Under the pieces are notes generated by a model, which saw only the letters and a list, made by a program, of their open reading frames with translations, did no database searches and had not been told where the DNA came from. This document shows, piece after piece, positions 17,377-25,515 of a stretch of 50,652 bases of DNA. Position 1 is the first letter of the stretch. The number at the start of each line of letters is the position of its first letter. Source of the stretch: Acidimicrobiales bacterium (GTDB taxonomy: Bacteria > Actinomycetota > Acidimicrobiia > Acidimicrobiales > Poriferisodalaceae); contig JASLTG010000009.1 in NCBI GenBank assembly GCA_030743005.1, forward strand, positions 1-50,652, given 5' to 3'. A program made the position numbers and the translations under genes.

Positions 17377-17733
17377 CTACTTAAGAAAATCTGCGATTCG
17401 ATCCTTTGGGCGACCAATTATTGCGTTATCGGACTTAACCAGAACTGGGCGTTGCATTAAAGCCTTCCGTTCCAATAGGAGTTCCACGACGGCTTTAGGG
17501 TTATCCACATAGTCATCAGGGTCCAGTCCTAGTTCTTTGAATTTCGAATCCTTGCGTACTAGGTCCTCTACCGGGTCTTCTAGGACAGAAGTGATGTGTT
17601 CTAAAGTCTCGCGGTCAGGTGGGGATTTCATGTAAAGAACCACATCTGCTTTAACGTTTTCTTCCTCAGCGACCGCTAAGGCATTTTTGGATGACCCTCA
17701 ATGAGGGTTGTGGTAAATCGTGACTTTAGGCAC
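17377..17733 (-). CDS. arsC-like: ArsC/Spx-family thioredoxin-fold selenoprotein (arsenate reductase-like), UGA at codon 12
   Basis: A 118-aa protein of the ArsC (arsenate reductase, glutaredoxin-coupled type) family. From the GTG at 17733, preceded by GAGGAG at good spacing, it reads VPKVTIYHNPH-U-GSSKNALAV, with an in-frame UGA at 17698-17700. The family consensus is IYHNPRCxxSRNAL with the arsenate-attacking cysteine at residue 12, so the UGA is exactly at the nucleophile. The rest is intact: LYMKSPPDRETL, LVRKDSKFKELGLD, the arginine in MQRPVLV and the closing AIIGRPKDRI, matching Arg60, Arg94 and Arg107 of E. coli ArsC. Without the UGA only 88 residues would be called. A SECIS-like hairpin follows. 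Whether the substrate is arsenate or another oxidised thiol or selenol is not known. Confidence 0.9.
17664..17681 (-). promoter_or_regulatory. Bacterial SECIS element in the ArsC-like gene
   Basis: Starting 17 nucleotides after the UGA, CCTTAGC pairs with GCTGAGG (seven base pairs, one G-U wobble) around a GGTC loop. The loop GG is 24-25 nucleotides from the UGA; E. coli fdhF has a GGU loop about 19-21 nucleotides away. Stem length, loop size and distance all fit the bacterial SECIS model for SelB binding. It lies within coding sequence, as expected for bacteria. Confidence 0.82.
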
Positions 17734-17766
17734 GGGTGCTCCTCGTTTTGTCCGCCTACGACCGTA

Positions 17767-18519
17767 TCAGCGTTGAAAGCCGTCTTGGATGCGTTGAAGC
17801 ATGTCGGGGGCAACACCAGGACCATCTTCTCTTGCCCATTTGAGGCCTTTGTCACGACTAAAATCGCTCAGAAGACGCATCTGTTTCTTCTCTTCGCGCA
17901 GCGTGTGCCAAGAGTTGGCGACAATGGATCTCGCCCAGTCCTCAGTACTTTCCTCAAGTTGTTCTTCAGACACACAACGGTTAGCCAGCCCAATTCGTTC
18001 TGCTTCAACCCCGTCGACCACGCGGCCGCTGTACATCATGTCGCGTGCCACCAGCGGTCCGACTCGCTCAGGTAGGCGACTGGTCATGCCCCATGTGGGG
18101 ACCATTCCCCATTTGCCGTGTGTGTCACAAAAGCGGGCATCATCGGCACAAATAAGAAGATCGCACGCGAGAACCAGCTCCAACGCACCCGTATAGCAAT
18201 GACCGCGGACCGAAGCGATCACCGGCTGCGGGATCGCTTCAATCAGATCAAGGGTCTCCGCTTGTTGGTAGGCAGAACTTGCGTGTTCACCTCGCTCGAT
18301 TGCCTTCAAATCATTTCCGGCTGAGAATGAACGGCCTTTACTGTTCAAAACCACTACACCAACTGTGTCAGGAGAAGCGGCGAGATCATCTAAGTGCGAT
18401 CGGAGCTGCTCAAAGAGTAGTGGGCTCAAAGCATTGAGAGCCTCAGGTCGATTCAGGGTAAGGGTACTGACGCCGTCGTTATCGCTACGCAGCACCAATG
18501 CTGTATCAGGCTTGTTCAT
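17767..18519 (-). CDS. Enoyl-CoA hydratase/isomerase (crotonase) family protein
   Basis: A 250-aa crotonase-fold protein. The oxyanion-hole segments are GRSFSAGNDLKAIE near residue 65 and ASVRGHCYTGALELVLACDLLICAD near residue 105. The usual active-site region is DTHGKWGMVPTWGMTSRLPERVG, which lacks the two glutamates of true enoyl-CoA hydratases at their normal places, so the reaction may be different (isomerase, hydrolase or decarboxylase types exist). Its stop lies 33 bases before the ArsC-like start, so both may share a transcript. Substrate unknown. Confidence 0.82.
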   Translation of the reverse strand: MNKPDTALVLRSDNDGVSTLTLNRPEALNALSPLLFEQLRSHLDDLAASPDTVGVVVLNSKGRSFSAGNDLKAIERGEHASSAYQQAETLDLIEAIPQPVIASVRGHCYTGALELVLACDLLICADDARFCDTHGKWGMVPTWGMTSRLPERVGPLVARDMMYSGRVVDGVEAERIGLANRCVSEEQLEESTEDWARSIVANSWHTLREEKKQMRLLSDFSRDKGLKWAREDGPGVAPDMLQRIQDGFQR

Positions 18520-18553
18520 GGGTGCAGCTTCTCACAAGGGACTGGTGAGCGTC

Positions 18554-18697
18554 TTAGGCAGCGTGCGAATCGTTCGGAACATCAGAAGCATCGGCGGCAT
18601 CGAGGTTGGCCAAGAGAGTTAAGAGATCGCTTGTAGCGCCCGGACGGTCGAGGCCGGTAACGCGTACAAGAATTGTTTGGGGGGGGGGACACAACAT
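18554..18697 (-). pseudogene. Truncated SerB-like ACT-domain fragment
   Basis: A 47-codon reading frame (ATG at 18697, TAA at 18554). Residues 9-33 read ILVRVTGLDRPGATSDLLTL followed by LANLDA, which strongly resembles the beginning of the N-terminal ACT domain of actinobacterial phosphoserine phosphatase SerB. The similarity stops after about 40 residues, the frame closes, and the crotonase gene starts 34 bases later, so the catalytic HAD domain is missing. A run of ten C on this strand (three proline codons) falls just before the conserved part. Most likely a decaying remnant. A small functional ACT peptide or a sequence error in the homopolymer are alternatives. Confidence 0.5.
18679..18688 (+). 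repeat. Ten-base poly-G homopolymer
   Basis: An uninterrupted run of ten G on the plus strand, inside the SerB-like fragment and about 120 bases before the molybdopterin operon. It is the longest G run I noticed in the window. It could be a slippage site or a sequencing or assembly length error. Confidence 0.85.
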
Positions 18698-18744
18698 CGA
18701 CCGTGCCGTCGGGTCGTGTCCGAAACGCGCTTTATTTACAACCT

Positions 18745-18763
18745 ATTGCGCCCTAAACGCAAT
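18745..18763. promoter_or_regulatory. Inverted repeat upstream of the molybdopterin operon
   Basis: ATTGCG and CGCAAT are perfect inverted 6-base arms around a 7-base centre (CCCTAAA), centred about 54 bases before the GTG at 18808. The spacing resembles a dimeric regulator operator. No regulator gene is adjacent, so the ligand is unknown. Confidence 0.35.
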
Positions 18764-18807
18764 ACATTTGGCGGAGTGAGCACGATCTTGATTGTTCGGG
18801 GGGAAGG

Positions 18808-20322
18808 GTGACTCGTCTCGGGTTTCTCCTTGACAGTGAGACCTGCATCGGGTGCCACGCGTGCACCGTCGCGTGTAAGAGCGAACACGATGTGCCTCTA
18901 GGGGTAAATCGAACTTGGGTGAAATACATAGAGACGGGCGAGTTTCCTGACACAACTCGACATTTCTCAGTTATGCGTTGCAACCAATGCGACGACGCCC
19001 CCTGCATGGAGATCTGCCCGACGTCTGCTCTATTCAGAGCAGACAACGGCGTAGTGGATTTCGACGATGACAATTGCATTGGATGCAAGGGGTGCATGAA
19101 TGCGTGCCCTTATGACGCTATTTACATCAACCCAGACACCAACACTGCGAACAAGTGCAACTTCTGCAACCACCGAGTCGAAGTGGGCCTCGAACCATCC
19201 TGTGTAGTGGTGTGCCCGACCCACTCCATCAAAGTCATTGATTTCGATGACCCAGATAACGGTGCGTTACAGAACCTCGACAGGGAAGACTTGGCGGTCC
19301 GATCCCCAGAGCAAGGAACCACACCTATGGTGTATTACCGCGGCGCTCATGAAGCCTCCCTGGATCCCTTGCGAACCGCGATTCCTGTCGACGGGCTGAT
19401 CTGGGCCGATGTCACCCCTCAACACCCGACACCGCCCACTGCGGAATCGGAACTTGTCGCTCGCACGACCTATACGACGGCCCATGCAACTACCTGGCAG
19501 GCCAAGGTTTCGAGCTACCTGGTGACCAAAGCCGTCGCAGCGGGCGTCATGCTGTTTGCCGCTCTCATGGTGGTGGTTGGCCACGTCGACCAGACAACAA
19601 AGGTCGGGTTTCTTCCAGCCCTGATAGCGACCTTCTTCTTGTTGGTCACGGGGGCCTTGTTGGTGGCGGACTTAAAGAAACCATCCCGGTTCTATCTTGT
19701 GTTGACCCGAGGGAATCGCTCTAGTTGGTTAGTACGAGGCGCATACATCCTTGGTGTGTACGCGGTATTGCTCGGCGGCTGGCTTCTGGCTTCTTTCATC
19801 GATTCCTCCCGAATGTTTGAAGTGTTGGCGGGACCCGTTGCACTGGTCGCGGCCAGCGTCGCCGGTTACACGGCGTTTCTCTTCGCTCAATGTGAGGGCC
19901 GTGACCTGTGGCAGGGACGGCTGCTGCTCCCCACGCTGTTAACCCAAGCAGTTGCCGCGGGAGGCGCTGTTTGGCTGATTGCGGATCTATTGATCGCCAT
20001 GCCAGAACCGGTCCTAGTGCAAGGGGTGACGATCGGCGCTTTAACTGCAACTAGCATTTTGATCCTTGCTGAAGTCTTAGGTGACCATTCGCCACATGTG
20101 GCGGCTGCAGTGCGTTCAATGACGCAGGGCGACCAGCGAAACTATTTTCTGGCGGGCATCGTTGGAGGGCTGGTTGTTCCGATTATTTTGTTGATAGTGA
20201 GCTTGATGGTTGACGCCCAAGCATCAACATTTTCTTTTCTTGCCGGGATTTTCGTTCTGGTCGGCATGTGGGCCTATGAACACAGCTATGTGCAAGCCGG
20301 CCAGTCCGTTCCCTTGTCTTAG
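18808..20322 (+). CDS. Fused iron-sulfur and membrane-anchor subunit (DmsB-NrfD/DmsC type) of a molybdopterin oxidoreductase
   Basis: A 504-aa electron-transfer subunit combining two normally separate proteins. Residues about 1-145 hold four [4Fe-4S] cysteine sets: CIGCHACTVAC near 13, CNQCDDAPCMEICP near 56, CIGCKGCMNACP near 91, and CNFCNHRVEVGLEPSCVVVCP near 112. From about residue 245 there are roughly eight hydrophobic helices, as in NrfD or DmsC quinone-binding anchors, ending near the C-terminus. It should pass electrons between the quinone pool and the catalytic subunit encoded nine bases downstream. The GTG start follows a purine-rich GGGGGGAAG. The stop overlaps the AGGAG of the next gene, so translation is coupled. 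Confidence 0.9.
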   Translation: MTRLGFLLDSETCIGCHACTVACKSEHDVPLGVNRTWVKYIETGEFPDTTRHFSVMRCNQCDDAPCMEICPTSALFRADNGVVDFDDDNCIGCKGCMNACPYDAIYINPDTNTANKCNFCNHRVEVGLEPSCVVVCPTHSIKVIDFDDPDNGALQNLDREDLAVRSPEQGTTPMVYYRGAHEASLDPLRTAIPVDGLIWADVTPQHPTPPTAESELVARTTYTTAHATTWQAKVSSYLVTKAVAAGVMLFAALMVVVGHVDQTTKVGFLPALIATFFLLVTGALLVADLKKPSRFYLVLTRGNRSSWLVRGAYILGVYAVLLGGWLLASFIDSSRMFEVLAGPVALVAASVAGYTAFLFAQCEGRDLWQGRLLLPTLLTQAVAAGGAVWLIADLLIAMPEPVLVQGVTIGALTATSILILAEVLGDHSPHVAAAVRSMTQGDQRNYFLAGIVGGLVVPIILLIVSLMVDAQASTFSFLAGIFVLVGMWAYEHSYVQAGQSVPLS

Positions 20323-20330
20323 GAGCTTTG

Positions 20331-23213
20331 ATGACTGAAGTGAGTGATTCTCGGTATAAGGATGAAGATAGTTTTTACAAGAACGCCGGATCGAACGCGG
20401 GTCTAACGAATTACCCACCACATGACCAGTGGCACGACTGGACCGAACTTGATGCCAAAGCGTGGCCACGTCGAGTGGAGCGCCGCTATCGGCTGATCCC
20501 CACCACCTGTTTTAACTGCGAAGCAGCATGTGGACTGGTTGCATATGTTGACCGCGAAACAGGTGAAGTCGCCAAATTTGAAGGCAACCCTGAACATCCC
20601 GCTTCGAGGGGCAGAAATTGTGCGAAAGGCCCCGCAACCCTCAATCAGGTAAACGACCCGGAGCGCATCTTGTTCCCGTTGAAGCGAGTGGGTGCACGGG
20701 GCGGTGGCGAATGGGAAAGGATCAGTTGGGAGCAGGCTCTAGATGAGATTGGCGCCCGCATACGGACAGCGCTTCTAGAGGAACGACGCGACGAGATCAT
20801 GTACCACGTCGGCCGACCGGGCGAAGATGGGTACACCGAACGAGTCCTGCAAGGGTGGGGGGTGGATGGTCATAACAGTCACACCAATATCTGTTCCTCC
20901 AATGCACGGATCGGCTACCAATCATGGATGGGTCACGATCGACCGTCCTCCGACTATGCCAACGCTGAAGTTATTTTTTTGATTTCGTCACATCTCGAGG
21001 CAGGCCATTACTTCAATCCCCACGCGCAGCGCATCATTGAGGCCCAGGAAAAGGGGGCGACTGTCATCTGTGTGGATCCGCGCCTCTCCAACACAGGTTC
21101 CAAAGCCGACCATTGGCTCCCTGCTTGGCCAGGAACAGAACCGTTTTTACTTCTGGCTCTCGCCCGGCTTTTGTTGGAGAACGGTACGTGGCAATCCGAT
21201 TTTGTTCGCAGGTGGACTAACTGGGAAACATACCTCGCTAGAACCCGACCCGATCTTGACGTCAAGTTCGAATTATTGGAACAGGCCCTCCTCGACGAGT
21301 ATGAGGAATACACGCCCGAAAAAGCCGAAGAAGTCACGGGAATACCGGCGGCTCAAATACGCGAGATAGCGTCAATAATCGGCGCTCACCCAACAAAGTT
21401 CGCGTCGCACAACTGGCGGGCCGCGGGTGCGGGCAACCTCGGCGGCTGGCAGACGGCGCGTTGCCTGTTCTTTTTGAATGTGCTCACCGGCTCTGTGGGA
21501 ACCGTCGGCGGAACTAGTGGCAACGGATGGAACAAGTTCAAACCACATGCGCCGCTAGGGGCCCAAAAAATCGAACACTGGAATGAGATGTCGTGGCCTC
21601 AGGAATACCCTCTGAGTTACCACGAGATGTCAATTCTTCTGCCCCATTTCTTAAACGAGGGACGCGGCAAACTAGATACCTATTTCACTCGGGTATACAA
21701 CCCTGTTTGGACGAATCCAGATGGCTTTAGCTGGATGGAAGCACTCCTTGACCCTTCCAAGGTGGAATGTCATGTCGCGTTGACCCCAACTTGGTCTGAA
21801 ACAGCGCTATTTGCTGACTACGTATTGCCTATGGGTGTCGGTTCTGAGCGTCACGACCTTGCGTCGTTTGAGACTCACGCCGGACGTTGGATCGGTTTTC
21901 GGCAACCTGTGATACGCCGCTTCGCCGAACTTGAAGGCAAATCAATCGACAAAGACTCCCGGACCCACGAGTTCAATCCCGGTGAAGTATGGGAAGAAAA
22001 CGAGTTTTGGATCGATCTTTCTTGGCGCATAGACCCCGACGGTCAACTTGGAGTGAGAGAGCATTTCGAAAGTCGCGCAGACCCGGGCCAACCGATGACC
22101 GTAGACGAGTACTACGGACTGATCTTCGCCGAAGAAGTACCCGGACTCGCTGAAGCTGCTATTGATGCGAGTCAGACACCTCTCGAGTTCATGCGTGATA
22201 GGGGCGCGTTCGCTGTTCCGACCGACCCCTATCTGCCCCACGAACGCCTGGTCGATCCAGCGTCGGTGCAAGATTGTGTCCTTGACGAGAGTGGCGTATT
22301 CAGGAAGCCGATGACAGCCGGGCTGTTCGATGGCTCAGAAGAAGCGTTCACTCACACAACGCTTGCACCTTTGGGCGATGGCTCACCGGCTGTGGAGATC
22401 GACGGAGAAATCAAGGAAGGATTTCCGACACCTTCGAAAAAGCTAGAGCTGTACTCCACGACGTTGGCTGATTGGGGTTGGCCCGAATATGCGACCCCGA
22501 CCTGGATCCCAAGTCACGTTCACTGGGAGGACCTTGACCTTGATGGCCAAGAGCGAATTCTCTTGCCGACCTTTCGAATCCCGACACTCATTCACACTCG
22601 ATCCGCTAATTCGAAATGGTTGAACGAACTCAGTCACCGTCACCCCCTATGGATTCACCCTGAGGATGCCGAAAAGTTAAATATCGGAGAAAATCAGTTG
22701 GTGCGCATTACGACACGTATCGGCCATTTCGTCATTCAGGCATGGCGGACCGACGGCATACGCCCCGGAGTTGTTGCCGCCTCACATCACATGGGACGTT
22801 GGCGTACCGGACAAGAGCAAGGAAGGTCATGGGGTAACGGCCAAGCAGACATCGAACATGACGGCACTACTTGGAAGCTCAGTCGCCGTGACAGCATGGG
22901 GCCCTATTCGTCTGAGGACCCTGACAGTGAACGGATCTGGTGGAACGACACCGGAGTCCATCAGAATCTGACCTTTGCCGTTCAACCAGATCCCATATCG
23001 GGAATGCAATGTTGGCATCAAAGAGTTCAAGTGACACCAGCCGAGGAAGGTGACTCTTACGGCGATGTGGTTGTTGACACAGCCAAATCACGCGAGGCGT
23101 ATTTGGAGTGGCTTGCTAAGACCCGGCCGGCACCGGGACCTCATGGTCTTCGTCGACCACTTTGGTATGCGCGCCCTTTGAAACCCACCGTTGAGGCCTA
23201 TCGGCTTTCTTGA
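20331..23213 (+). CDS. Molybdopterin oxidoreductase, DMSO reductase superfamily, catalytic subunit
   Basis: A 960-aa bis-MGD enzyme. CFNCEAACG followed by GRNCAKG (residues about 60-105) binds an N-terminal [4Fe-4S] cluster. The segment SHTNICSSNARIGYQSWMG near residue 190 supplies a probable cysteine ligand to Mo or W, as in the thiosulfate/polysulfide/tetrathionate and arsenate reductase branch. VDPRLSNTGSKADHWLPAWPGTE is the pterin-binding segment, and the last 200 residues form the molydopterin-binding barrel (ILLPTFRIPTLIHTRSANSKW). There is no twin-arginine signal peptide, so the complex probably faces the cytoplasm. The start is the ATG after AGGAG. The substrate cannot be assigned, and no TorD-like chaperone gene is nearby. 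Confidence 0.9.
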   Translation: MTEVSDSRYKDEDSFYKNAGSNAGLTNYPPHDQWHDWTELDAKAWPRRVERRYRLIPTTCFNCEAACGLVAYVDRETGEVAKFEGNPEHPASRGRNCAKGPATLNQVNDPERILFPLKRVGARGGGEWERISWEQALDEIGARIRTALLEERRDEIMYHVGRPGEDGYTERVLQGWGVDGHNSHTNICSSNARIGYQSWMGHDRPSSDYANAEVIFLISSHLEAGHYFNPHAQRIIEAQEKGATVICVDPRLSNTGSKADHWLPAWPGTEPFLLLALARLLLENGTWQSDFVRRWTNWETYLARTRPDLDVKFELLEQALLDEYEEYTPEKAEEVTGIPAAQIREIASIIGAHPTKFASHNWRAAGAGNLGGWQTARCLFFLNVLTGSVGTVGGTSGNGWNKFKPHAPLGAQKIEHWNEMSWPQEYPLSYHEMSILLPHFLNEGRGKLDTYFTRVYNPVWTNPDGFSWMEALLDPSKVECHVALTPTWSETALFADYVLPMGVGSERHDLASFETHAGRWIGFRQPVIRRFAELEGKSIDKDSRTHEFNPGEVWEENEFWIDLSWRIDPDGQLGVREHFESRADPGQPMTVDEYYGLIFAEEVPGLAEAAIDASQTPLEFMRDRGAFAVPTDPYLPHERLVDPASVQDCVLDESGVFRKPMTAGLFDGSEEAFTHTTLAPLGDGSPAVEIDGEIKEGFPTPSKKLELYSTTLADWGWPEYATPTWIPSHVHWEDLDLDGQERILLPTFRIPTLIHTRSANSKWLNELSHRHPLWIHPEDAEKLNIGENQLVRITTRIGHFVIQAWRTDGIRPGVVAASHHMGRWRTGQEQGRSWGNGQADIEHDGTTWKLSRRDSMGPYSSEDPDSERIWWNDTGVHQNLTFAVQPDPISGMQCWHQRVQVTPAEEGDSYGDVVVDTAKSREAYLEWLAKTRPAPGPHGLRRPLWYARPLKPTVEAYRLS

Positions 23214-23292
23214 GTTTCGCGTTATGTGATTGCTGCCCCACGATGAGTTGATGACAAAAGCCCACTCGGTAGGGGAGATAGAGTTGCCTTTC

Positions 23293-23316
23293 GATGACAC
23301 TTGGTGGTGTGTCATC
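23293..23316 (+). terminator. Stem-loop after the molybdopterin operon
   Basis: GATGACAC and GTGTCATC form a perfect 8-bp stem with an 8-base loop, 80 bases beyond the oxidoreductase stop and 41 bases before the next start. The following sequence is TCTAATCCTTTC, so there is no solid T-run. It may be a weak terminator, an mRNA-stabilising hairpin or a leader structure of the next gene. Confidence 0.45.
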
Positions 23317-23357
23317 TCTAATCCTTTCGAAAAGCTTGCAAAACAAAGGGAACGGCA

Positions 23358-24500
23358 ATGGAAATCGGCGGTCACTGCGACGAACGTTTCTCTCTGGTTC
23401 GGGACGCGTTCGAATCAAATTTCTTGGCTGACGAAGAACTCGGTGCAAGTGCAGCGGTCACAGTCGAGGGTCAATACGTTGTGGATCTGTGGGCAGGAAA
23501 CAAAAATCTTGCAGGGGAGCCTTGGCAAGAAGACACAATCGTCAACGTCTACTCCACAACAAAAACTATGGCGTCAATCTGCATGCTTATGCTGGCAGAT
23601 CGTAGTCTGATCGAATTTTCTGCTCCGGTAGCGAAGTATTGGCCAGAGTTCGCGGCTAACGGCAAAGACGAAGTGTTAGTGCGTCACGTTATGACTCACC
23701 AGACCGGATGTTCGGGCTTCCCGAGAGCTATTACGGCTCACGAACTATACGACCAGGAGCTTTGTGCGTCTTTGTTGGCAGAAATGGAACCGTGGTGGAA
23801 GCCGGGCACCGCACCGGGATATCACGCACTGACTCAAGGCACCCTTCAAGCCGAAATCCTTCGCCGTGTCGATGGACGGACCTTGGGGGGATTTTTTAGG
23901 GATGAAGTCGCTGGACCTCTCGATGCTGACTTCCATATTGGATTACCCGGTTCAGAAGGAAGTCGCGTAGCTGAGTTGGACCCACCTGATCGGAGTATTG
24001 ATGAGATGGTCGAGGTTGAAGCTGATTCGGTCGCCTCGAAGACATTTGGCAGTTGTGTTCTTGATGGGACCGAAACCGCTACCGACGAGTGGAGGCGAGC
24101 TGAGATACCTGCTGCGGGTGGTATTGGGAATGCCCGCTCTATTTCCCGCGTGCATTCGGCAATCGCGTGCGGCGGGAGTGTCGACGGGATCACACTACTT
24201 AGCGCTGAAACGATCGAGGCTGCATTGGAACGTCAGACCTTCGAGCGAGACCTAGTTCTGGGACTGGGGGTCCCATATGGGATGGGCTTTGGTATCAATC
24301 ATCAGCGATTACCGCTAACTCCAAGTCCGAGAACTCTGTATTGGTTTGGTTGGGGAGGCTCCATGGGGGTGATGGATCTAGATCAACGATTAACTATTTC
24401 CTACTCAATGAACAGAATGGCCTCTGGGCTCGTAGGAGATTCTCGTGCCTTCAATTTGATAGCAGCCACGTATGCAGCACTGGAGAAAGCAAAGAGCTAG
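23358..24500 (+). CDS. Class C beta-lactamase-fold serine hydrolase (EstB-like)
   Basis: A 380-aa relative of carboxylesterase EstB and class C beta-lactamases. The SxxK nucleophile is STTK in NVYSTTKTMASICML near residue 73, VLVRHVMTHQTGCSGFP is near 115, and the tyrosine motif is in PGYHALTQGTLQAEILRR near 155, followed by a C-terminal WFGWGGSMGVMD segment in place of KTG. No signal peptide is seen. An AAAGGGA site precedes the ATG. The stop overlaps the convergent LLM gene by four bases. Probably an intracellular esterase; the substrate is unknown. Confidence 0.85.
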   Translation: MEIGGHCDERFSLVRDAFESNFLADEELGASAAVTVEGQYVVDLWAGNKNLAGEPWQEDTIVNVYSTTKTMASICMLMLADRSLIEFSAPVAKYWPEFAANGKDEVLVRHVMTHQTGCSGFPRAITAHELYDQELCASLLAEMEPWWKPGTAPGYHALTQGTLQAEILRRVDGRTLGGFFRDEVAGPLDADFHIGLPGSEGSRVAELDPPDRSIDEMVEVEADSVASKTFGSCVLDGTETATDEWRRAEIPAAGGIGNARSISRVHSAIACGGSVDGITLLSAETIEAALERQTFERDLVLGLGVPYGMGFGINHQRLPLTPSPRTLYWFGWGGSMGVMDLDQRLTISYSMNRMASGLVGDSRAFNLIAATYAALEKAKS

Positions 24501-25510
24501 ATCGCTTGGATCTCTTGAATGACGTCCGGCGGCAGGTCCGCTGGAATTTCAGGTGATGCACTCGCGCCTATTGCGTGTGTGAGGCCGCCGAACCGCTCCG
24601 AGACTTCGGTAGCTATCTCATCGTGTCTTCCAACGGCGGCGAAGTGTCTAACAACGTCGTCGCTCACCAGCGCTGCCATTTTGGACCAACCGTTGTTCTT
24701 AGACAGATGGTTGAGTTCTTGCCCCAGATCAAGAAGATCGTGTTGTTCGAGCACTGGCCAATAGGCTTTGGTGCTCCCATAAAAGCCGATTCGATACCGA
24801 ACCCAGTCCATCATTTTCTCCACCGATTCATCGTCTGGTCCGGTACAAAGAAAACCTCCGCCACTTATTTCGAACTGGTCTGGAGGAAGCGAATTCTCTT
24901 CGAGGCCCTTCTTTAATTCGGGCAAAACCTTCTCCTCTAAGTAGGGGCGCGTGCAGAACGCGTGGAGCCTTACCCCGTCACAGACGCGGCCCGCTGTTCG
25001 CAACATTGCGGGCCCCACCGCTGCCATAGTGATCTTAGGTAAAGGGACAGTTAAAGGTTCAGGGGTGAAATTCGGAGTCATGAGAGTGAAGTTGTAGAAC
25101 TTGCCTTGATAGTTCAAAGGCTCACCGGTTAACCACGTATTCCAAATCGCTCTTATCGATTCAACGTATTCGCGCATTCGTGGAGCTGGGGCCAACCACT
25201 TCACGCTAAACCGACGCTCATTGTGACCACGAACTTGGCTTCCCAAGCCCAATTCAAATCGGCCAGAGCTTGCTTGCTGCAAGTCCCATCCGATGTTGGC
25301 AGCGTTCATGGGACTTCTAGGGAAGGCGATAGCAACCCCGGTCGCTAATTCCAGCCTCGTTGAATGGACTGCCGCTACCGCCAGAGGTAGGAAAGGATCA
25401 TGTCTGTTTTCAAGAGAAACAACCCCGTCGTAGCCGTCGGCCTCAATGCGCTCAATTGCCTCGGGAATATCGTTCAAGTCGGCTTGGGGGAGAGTAGCGA
25501 ACACCTTCAT
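24497..25510 (-). CDS. LLM-class F420-dependent oxidoreductase (MSMEG_2256-like)
   Basis: A 337-aa luciferase-like monooxygenase-fold protein. Typical segments are IERIEADGYDGVVSLENRHDPFLPLAVAA near the start, LATGVAIAFPRSPMNAANIGWDLQQASSGRFELGLGSQVRGHNERRF near residue 55, and MREYVESIRAIWNTW near 130. The pattern resembles the mycobacterial MSMEG_2256 group, which uses F420 rather than FMN. These enzymes oxidise or reduce small organic molecules and the substrate is unknown. It is followed five bases upstream by the split-barrel flavin/F420 gene, so the two may be cotranscribed. Confidence 0.85.
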   Translation of the reverse strand: MKVFATLPQADLNDIPEAIERIEADGYDGVVSLENRHDPFLPLAVAAVHSTRLELATGVAIAFPRSPMNAANIGWDLQQASSGRFELGLGSQVRGHNERRFSVKWLAPAPRMREYVESIRAIWNTWLTGEPLNYQGKFYNFTLMTPNFTPEPLTVPLPKITMAAVGPAMLRTAGRVCDGVRLHAFCTRPYLEEKVLPELKKGLEENSLPPDQFEISGGGFLCTGPDDESVEKMMDWVRYRIGFYGSTKAYWPVLEQHDLLDLGQELNHLSKNNGWSKMAALVSDDVVRHFAAVGRHDEIATEVSERFGGLTHAIGASASPEIPADLPPDVIQEIQAI

Positions 25511-25515
25511 CAGAA

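Noticed and set aside
17698..17700. The ArsC-like gene as a pseudogene broken by a stop codon
   Set aside because: The frame is clean on both sides, a ribosome site precedes the GTG, the UGA is at the nucleophile position and a SECIS-like hairpin follows.
23230..23610. A 126-codon plus-strand frame before the serine hydrolase
   Set aside because: It overlaps the hydrolase start in another frame, has no motif and contains the stem-loop at 23293-23316.
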